A program made the position numbers and the translations under genes. From Candidatus Omnitrophota bacterium (lineage in GTDB: Bacteria > Omnitrophota > Gorgyraeia > Gorgyraeales > Gorgyraeaceae): 9,883 bases of DNA. The stretch lies in NCBI GenBank assembly GCA_026387215.1, contig JAPLMC010000097.1, positions 1 to 9,883 on the forward strand, read 5' to 3'. Positions 5,143-9,883 of the stretch are shown here, one piece after another. How positions within the stretch are numbered: position 1 is the stretch's first letter; the number at the start of each line of letters is the position of its first letter. The notes beneath the pieces are model-generated. The model worked only from the letters and a program-made list of their open reading frames with translations, ran no database searches and had not been told where the DNA came from.

Positions 5143-5699
5143 AAAAATCACTAGGAGCCAAAGCGCTTATTTTTACAACGCCTACGTGGATTATTGGGAC
5201 ATATGATAAAAATGGAAAACCAAACGGAGCAACAGTTGCGTGGGGAGGCATTGTCTGTTCCAAACCGCCGTGCGTAGGCATATCCTTAAGAAAGGCGACT
5301 TATTCTTATGGCAATATTATGGATAAAAAAGCTTTTACAGTTAACGTCCCATCAGAAAAATATGTTAAAGAAACTGATTATTTTGGAATCGTATCAGGAA
5401 AGAATGAGGATAAGTTCGAAAAGACAGGGTTGACTCCGATAAAAAGCGAGTTAGTGGATGCACCTTATATTGAAGAATTTTCTCTTATTTTAGAATGCAG
5501 GGTTATCAATACAATAGAGATCGGCCTGCATACTCAGTTTATAGGGGAGATACTGGATGTAAAATCTGATGAAAGCGTTATAGGAAAAAACAACCTGCCT
5601 GATATAGAAAAAATAAAGCCGATATTATATGATCCTGAAGTGCGCACTTATCATGGTATAGGCAAATATCTAGGCGACGCATTTTCCATAGGCAGATAA
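5139..5699 (+). CDS. Flavoredoxin / flavin reductase-like FMN protein
   Basis: This 186-residue protein begins at ATG 5139 with GGAG at 5128-5131. The sequence follows the flavin-reductase-like FMN-binding fold of Desulfovibrio flavoredoxin nearly throughout: MKKSLGAK at the start, GTYDKNGKPN (20-29), VAWGGIVCSKPPC (33-45), SLRKATYSYGNI (49-60), FTVNVPSEKYVKETDYFGI (66-84), LHTQFIGEI (130-138) and a C-terminal YHGIGKYLG. In that family the protein binds FMN and acts as a soluble electron carrier or reductase; in Desulfovibrio gigas it is linked to thiosulfate and sulfite metabolism. No sulfur-metabolism gene is visible here, so the physiological partner is open. Its stop codon overlaps the left edge of the palindromic repeat copy A. 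Confidence 0.92.
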   Translation: MKKSLGAKALIFTTPTWIIGTYDKNGKPNGATVAWGGIVCSKPPCVGISLRKATYSYGNIMDKKAFTVNVPSEKYVKETDYFGIVSGKNEDKFEKTGLTPIKSELVDAPYIEEFSLILECRVINTIEIGLHTQFIGEILDVKSDESVIGKNNLPDIEKIKPILYDPEVRTYHGIGKYLGDAFSIGR

Positions 5700-5752
5700 A
5701 TCCCCATAATCTTGACACTCTGACAATGTCACTTTTGTAAAGATCTTGGGGG
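5698..5752. repeat. Palindromic repeat copy A, left inverted repeat
   Basis: The core is CTTGACA (5711-5717), CTC, TGACAATGTCA (5721-5731), CTTT, TGTAAAG (5736-5742). Flanks extend the symmetry: CCCC (5702-5705) faces GGGG (5748-5751), and AATCTT (ATCTT, 5709-5713) faces AAGAT (5740-5744). The stretch 5698-5742 matches the reverse complement of 8857-8902 at about 41 of 46 aligned positions. No T-run follows, so it is not a standard terminator. Confidence 0.8.
5712..5741 (+). promoter_or_regulatory. Possible helicase promoter inside repeat A
   Basis: TTGACA (5712-5717), 18 bases, then TGTAAA (5736-5741), a 4/6 match to -10. If used, it would place the TGACAATGTCA palindrome in the spacer as a natural operator and give a 5' leader of about 45 nt that is almost all purine (5748-5792). 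The evidence is modest because the same bases are explained by the repeat. Confidence 0.35.
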
Positions 5753-5792
5753 TGAGAGAAAAAGGGAGAGCGAAAAAAAGAAAGAGAAAGAC

Positions 5793-8700
5793 ATGAAATA
5801 TTTTTTGAGATTTTATGAAGAGTTGAATGCGGAGCAGAAAAAAGCAGTAGATACTATTGAAGGGCCAGTGCTGGTCCTGGCAGGGCCAGGGACTGGCAAG
5901 ACGCAGATACTTTCTGTCCGGGCGGCAAACATAATACGCCAGAAAAAAGCTTTGCCAGAGAATATTTTAATACTCACTTATACAAATGCTGCAGCTAAGA
6001 CAATGAAGGAGCGCCTTGCCAAGATTATCGGATTTAAAGGTTATGATGTATATGTTGCGACATTCCATAGTTTTGCAAATTCAATTCTTTTGGATTCCGA
6101 AGAAGCTGCTAACTATATTCAAGAGAGGATACAGATCGAAGATATAGAGCAGGTAAGGGCAATAGAGTACATATTGGATCACGCTCAAGGCGTCTCTGAG
6201 ATAAGGCCTTTTAATGCGCCGTATAGTTACGGTAGAGAAATACAGAAAAAGATAAGCGATCTTAAGAGGGAAGGCATAAGCCCTGAAGAGTTTCTGGAAT
6301 ATGTAAAGACAATAAAGCCTGATGGCGCGTATGTAGAAGAAAAACATATTCCAAGGATGAGGGCGCTAGCTATTATTTATGACCAGTATGAAAAACTTAA
6401 ATCTAGCGGAAACAAAGAAGTTTTTGACGAGCGAGGCAGGTATGATTATGACGATATGATTATGATGGCTATTCACGCTTTAAACAGTGAACCTATTTTA
6501 AAGAAAAAATATCAGGATCAATACCAATTTTTTATGGTGGATGAATTTCAGGATACAAACGGCGGACAGCTTAAGTTGTTATTTTCTGTACTCAAAGGGG
6601 AAAAGCCAAATATCTGCTGTGTGGGAGATGATGACCAGTCTATATACAGGTTCCAAGGAGCCAGCGTTGGCAATTTCAGGGAGCTGAAAAAGAAATTCAA
6701 AAATTTAGAAATTATATCTTTGAAGAATAATTATCGCTCAACAAAAGAAATAATAGCGCTTGCCCAATCTTTAATAAAAGAGGTGCCAGAGGGAGAAAGA
6801 ACAGGAGATAAAGAACTTGTAAATATAGTTGATTTTAAGAAAAAATCAATAGACTATTATGAATTTACTCAGGAAGCGGAAGAGCTAAATTTTATTGTGA
6901 AAAAAGTAAAAGAATTTAAGGGTGAAATTGAATCTTCAAAAGACCTTAGCGCGGAAGCGAAAAAGAATCCTTACAATAACATAGCGATTTTAGTCAGAAA
7001 AAGAGATTTGATATTAAGGATAATAGATAAATTTTTACAGGCAGGTATTCCGTATGCAACGGATGGCAAAGAGGACATAAGGACTGAGCCGCGAGTTAGG
7101 CAGATGCTGGATGTGCTGGAACTTGCAAGTTTGGAGCCGGATAATTATGAAGACAGGGACAGGGTTTTATATAAGATATTAATAGCGGATTATTTTAAAA
7201 TTCCGCTAGTGGATATATTGAGTATGATAGCCAAAGTAAATAAGAAGAAAAGAAATAAAGAAGATGCGAAGATGCTGTCAGAACTTTTAAATTCAGAAGA
7301 TTTGTCAGAAAGCCTAAAAAATGCAAAAACTATAATAAAAAAACTTATAGAGAATTCACAATTTAAGCCAACTCATACAATACTGATGGAGTATATAGAA
7401 GATACTAGAATTTATAAATATATCCTGGAGAAATATGACAAGGAAGATGTTGTGAGAATTAGAGAATTAAGAGCGCTTTCGTCTTTTATAAATATGGTAA
7501 AGAGCTCAGATTTGTCAAAACCAGGCATAACATTAAAGGATTTTGTAGAAGAGATAAGGACAAGGAATGAACATGGTATGGCGCTTCAAGGGGAGCTTGT
7601 GACAATGACTCAGAACGGGGTAAGGATTTTTACAGCGCATGGTTCTAAAGGCCAGGAGTTCCATAGCGTTATAATCCCATTCTGTTTACAGGATAAAAGC
7701 TGGCCTATAAAATCTAGACCTGACACTATCCCTCTTCCTCCGGATCTGATGAAAACTATCGAAGGCGTAGGCAATAAGGAAAGAATAAAAGAGTTAAGAG
7801 CTTACGATGAGACAAGGCTTTTTTACGTGACTGTATCAAGGGCCAGGAGCAATGTTATCTTTACCGCGAGCCCTGACGAAAGCGTTGTTTCCAGTATGTT
7901 TTTACATAAGCTTGGGATGAAACCTAAGGCAGCTGATTTAAAGGAAAAAGACATCTTGGTAAGTTTTCTTGAAAAAACAAATCTTATGGAGCCATTTATC
8001 GGTACGGAAGAGGTTTTGCGAGACATGGTTAAAGATATGGCGCTAAATCCTACAAGCATGGATAATTATCTCAGATGCAGGCGGAAATTTCTTTATGACA
8101 ATGTTATGATGCTTACTTCTGCAAAGAAGCAAAGTCTTATGTTTGGCAATGCAGTGCATTCAGGGCTGGAGAATCTATACAGGGAATACATGAAGGCGAA
8201 TAAATTTCCTGAGTATCAGTTTTTTAAAGAGAATTTTTTAGAGGCGTTAAAATTTCAGGGGCCTGAAAAAGCTATAGAATTGAGATGCAAGGAGCAATTT
8301 GAAGGCCTGAAAAAATATTATGATAGAATTTCCAAAAAGCCTGTAAAACCCATAGGACTTGAAAACAGGATGCCTGTAAATATAAATGGCGTTATTTTTA
8401 CAGGCAAATACGATAAGTTAGAATTAGAGGATGAAAAAAATAATCTTGCTAGAGTCGTTGATTATAAGACAGGCCAGCCAAATAAACATGCTAAAGGCAT
8501 TTTTGAAACAAAGAGCCTTGAAAGCGAAGAATGCGACGGTTATTTAAGGCAACTAGTATGCTATAAGCTTTTATATGAAAGAGACAAAACCAGGCAGGAT
8601 AAAATGACCGTAAGTCATGGGATACTCGTGTTTGTAGAGCCGGCCAAAAAGGATTTAAGGAAATACGGGATAGAAGAAGGCGAGCCGACAGAGTTTAAGG

Positions 8701-8855
8701 TAGAGCTCAGAGAAGATATGGTAGATGAGATGACAGGTATTATAAAAAATACTTGGAATAATATTCAAGAACTCAGTTTTGAAAAACTTTCTGAACGCGA
8801 TAAAGATAAATGCGGCAATTGTGATTTCAACTTCATCTGCTGGGAAAAGCAATAA
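5793..8855 (+). CDS. UvrD-type helicase fused to Fe-S RecB-like nuclease
   Basis: This 1020-residue enzyme should unwind and degrade DNA ends in recombination or repair. SF1A helicase motifs appear in order: Q-motif LNAEQKKAV (11-19), Walker A GPGTGKT (31-37), DEFQDT (250-255), GDDDQSIYRFQG, NNYRST, TAHGSKGQEF (614-623) and the VI-type RLFYVTVSRAR (675-685). A C-terminal PD-(D/E)XK domain follows with H789 (GNAVHSGLE), D874 (GKYDKLE), D890-Y-K892 (VVDYKTG) and Q920-x3-Y924. C762 plus C1007-x2-C1010-x5-C1016 is the AddB/Cas4/Dna2-type Fe-S ligand set, so an iron-sulfur cluster is likely. No AddA/AddB partner is next to it. It is a single-chain architecture resembling one arm of AddAB or AdnAB. 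Start ATG 5793 has only a purine-rich AGAG-type ribosome site. Palindromic repeats lie on both sides of the gene. Confidence 0.93.
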   Translation: MKYFLRFYEELNAEQKKAVDTIEGPVLVLAGPGTGKTQILSVRAANIIRQKKALPENILILTYTNAAAKTMKERLAKIIGFKGYDVYVATFHSFANSILLDSEEAANYIQERIQIEDIEQVRAIEYILDHAQGVSEIRPFNAPYSYGREIQKKISDLKREGISPEEFLEYVKTIKPDGAYVEEKHIPRMRALAIIYDQYEKLKSSGNKEVFDERGRYDYDDMIMMAIHALNSEPILKKKYQDQYQFFMVDEFQDTNGGQLKLLFSVLKGEKPNICCVGDDDQSIYRFQGASVGNFRELKKKFKNLEIISLKNNYRSTKEIIALAQSLIKEVPEGERTGDKELVNIVDFKKKSIDYYEFTQEAEELNFIVKKVKEFKGEIESSKDLSAEAKKNPYNNIAILVRKRDLILRIIDKFLQAGIPYATDGKEDIRTEPRVRQMLDVLELASLEPDNYEDRDRVLYKILIADYFKIPLVDILSMIAKVNKKKRNKEDAKMLSELLNSEDLSESLKNAKTIIKKLIENSQFKPTHTILMEYIEDTRIYKYILEKYDKEDVVRIRELRALSSFINMVKSSDLSKPGITLKDFVEEIRTRNEHGMALQGELVTMTQNGVRIFTAHGSKGQEFHSVIIPFCLQDKSWPIKSRPDTIPLPPDLMKTIEGVGNKERIKELRAYDETRLFYVTVSRARSNVIFTASPDESVVSSMFLHKLGMKPKAADLKEKDILVSFLEKTNLMEPFIGTEEVLRDMVKDMALNPTSMDNYLRCRRKFLYDNVMMLTSAKKQSLMFGNAVHSGLENLYREYMKANKFPEYQFFKENFLEALKFQGPEKAIELRCKEQFEGLKKYYDRISKKPVKPIGLENRMPVNINGVIFTGKYDKLELEDEKNNLARVVDYKTGQPNKHAKGIFETKSLESEECDGYLRQLVCYKLLYERDKTRQDKMTVSHGILVFVEPAKKDLRKYGIEEGEPTEFKVELREDMVDEMTGIIKNTWNNIQELSFEKLSERDKDKCGNCDFNFICWEKQ

Positions 8856-8902
8856 ACTTTACAAAACCGTCATTGTCAGAGTGTCAAGTTTATTGGGGAT
8901 TT
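8850..8902. repeat. Palindromic repeat copy B, right inverted repeat
   Basis: The core is CTTTACA (8857-8863), AAAC, CGTCATTGTCA (8868-8878), GAG, TGTCAAG (8882-8888), the reverse complement of copy A with few changes. Outer arms CAATAAACTT (8850-8859) and AAGTTTATTG (8886-8895) are a perfect 10-bp inverted repeat. The element fills the 34-base gap between convergent genes and contains both stop codons. It may act as a bidirectional transcription barrier despite lacking T-runs. Confidence 0.8.
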
Positions 8903-9873
8903 GAGGGGGAAGAGATGGGGTGATAGGAGAGTTTGGAAATGCGGAGGTTTTCAAGGCCTGAGTCATCCATGGCGTTGATATATTTATATTGACTCATTTC
9001 TTTCGAGAATTCCCTAAAAATAAATTCTGAAATGCCTTTAAATCTCAGATCGCAAACTTCCAAAAGTACGCAAAACATATCTTTTGTAATCTCAAATCCA
9101 AATGTATAAGCGCATATCTTTTTTCTTATTTTTATAACCCTGCCTGTTAATCCAAGCGGCTTAAAATTTTCTATTGCCAGTTTATGAGCAGAGAAGCTAT
9201 CTTCTAAAAGCTTATGGTAGTAAGGATTCTGGAATTTTTGTTTTCTAGATTTGGCCCATTTTGAAAATAGTTTCAGGCAGTCATTTTTCATATTTTGTTT
9301 ATAAGGAACATATTGAAACTTGTAATTTTTTGAGAAATAATTATAACTTGCTCTTTTGTGCTTATATTTATTACTTTTCAGCTCAATCAGGTCTTGCGTC
9401 AAGTATATATAATCAGGGAATTTTTTTAGAGAATTAAAATCTATATAGCCGGAATCTGTTTCTATTAGTATTTCCAGTTGGTCATTTTTTTTCTTCCACC
9501 AGATAGGATTTTTATCTTTCCATATGTGCAGATTTACAAAATTTTTACTAGAATCAAGATTTTCTATTTTTTTAAAGAGTGTGTCGAAGATAGTCTTATC
9601 TTTAAGAGAAATTTGTTTGAAGCCATTCTTTTCAGGGTTATTAATGATTAGTTTTGTCAGGGTGTCTAAGGTTGAAAAACTTATTATATCATCTTGAAAA
9701 TTACCTATAAATAAAGGATTTTTAGCAATCAAACAGGCTGTTTCTTTTTTTTCCAATAAATTAACAAGGTAGTGAAAGTAATTTTTTATAGCATTATCGT
9801 AAGATGGATTTGCGCTAAACTGGCATTTTTTATCTATACCTAATATAATCTTTTCGCGTTTTTCATCAAACAT
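8890..9873 (-). CDS. DUF2156 (GNAT-fold) protein with N-terminal extension
   Basis: Residues from about 84 to 320 look like the DUF2156/phosphatidylglycerol-lysyltransferase C-terminal family (tandem GNAT fold): FKQISLKDKTIFDTLF opening, an ELKSNKYKHKRASYNYF segment (164-180) in place of the family K-x-HKKR-x-N-x-F stretch, LGLTGRVIKI, and the closing YINAMDDSGLENLRISKLSYHP (298-319). Members may transfer aminoacyl or acyl groups, and many soluble ones are uncharacterised. Residues 1-83 are an extra region I do not recognise, probably helical. No transmembrane segment is seen. The ATG at 9873-9871 is the last one in the window, but no stop precedes it in frame, so the true start may lie outside. 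The gene converges on the helicase gene, and its stop is inside repeat B. Confidence 0.78.
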   Translation of the reverse strand: MFDEKREKIILGIDKKCQFSANPSYDNAIKNYFHYLVNLLEKKETACLIAKNPLFIGNFQDDIISFSTLDTLTKLIINNPEKNGFKQISLKDKTIFDTLFKKIENLDSSKNFVNLHIWKDKNPIWWKKKNDQLEILIETDSGYIDFNSLKKFPDYIYLTQDLIELKSNKYKHKRASYNYFSKNYKFQYVPYKQNMKNDCLKLFSKWAKSRKQKFQNPYYHKLLEDSFSAHKLAIENFKPLGLTGRVIKIRKKICAYTFGFEITKDMFCVLLEVCDLRFKGISEFIFREFSKEMSQYKYINAMDDSGLENLRISKLSYHPISSPSNPQ

Positions 9874-9883
9874 TATTGCAAAA

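Noticed and set aside
5748..5792. Almost all-purine tract before the helicase gene as a special element
   Set aside because: It probably just supplies an unstructured, purine-rich ribosome-binding leader; noted with the gene instead.
5864..5900. GGCCAG/CTGG repeats at the helicase P-loop
   Set aside because: Explained by Gly/Pro/Leu/Ala codons of the conserved Walker A region.

Overview
The window is AT-rich bacterial chromosome with short intergenic gaps, heavy use of ATA and AGA codons, three 4-base ATGA gene overlaps and sigma70-like promoters. The mix of genes resembles Candidatus Omnitrophota or a related uncultured lineage. That placement is an impression from gene style, with no marker gene behind it. 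No rRNA, tRNA, CRISPR array or transposase gene was seen.

Layout, left to right. (1) 56-1852, plus strand: a GC-rich hairpin, endonuclease III (nth) and an overlapping AAA+ ATPase gene. The ATPase frame is broken by a one-base shift near 818-821, so its Walker A motif and its remaining domains lie in different frames. (2) 1896-2243, plus strand: a good promoter, an unusually structured leader of two stacked hairpins, and a one-cluster ferredoxin. (3) 2248-3934, minus strand: a LeuT-like sodium:amino-acid symporter read from what looks like a leaderless promoter, followed with a 4-base overlap by a 32-residue single-span membrane peptide. (4) 3897-4230: a 334-base gap packed with palindromes, an orphan terminator and a perfect 25-bp palindrome. 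(5) 4231-4740, plus strand: an ORF6N-domain (phage antirepressor-type) gene. A second copy of the upstream palindrome lies inside its coding sequence, and 18-bp direct repeats lie on either side of it. (6) 4843-5699, plus strand: an extended -10 promoter that again suggests a leaderless message, a CxxCxxCC metal-binding protein, and a flavoredoxin-type flavin reductase overlapping it by 4 bases. (7) 5793-8855, plus strand: a 1020-residue UvrD-type helicase fused to a RecB/AddB-like nuclease with an Fe-S cysteine set. (8) 8890-9873, minus strand: a DUF2156 (GNAT-fold) protein that may start beyond the window edge.

Two palindrome families stand out. One, built as CTTkACA, a short spacer, TGACAATGTCA, a short spacer, TGTAAAG, occurs at 4020-4050, 5711-5742 and 8857-8888. 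The last two form roughly 46-bp inverted repeats around the helicase-nuclease gene, and a partial copy overlaps the symporter promoter. The other, GGTCrCA-3-TGyGACC, occurs just before and again inside the ORF6N gene. The first family is best read as dispersed REP-like elements or operators. The second is best read as an autoregulatory site pair, one member of which is embedded in a coding region. Redox or Fe-S proteins recur (nth, ferredoxin, flavoredoxin, helicase-nuclease), but they sit in separate transcription units and I do not propose one shared pathway.
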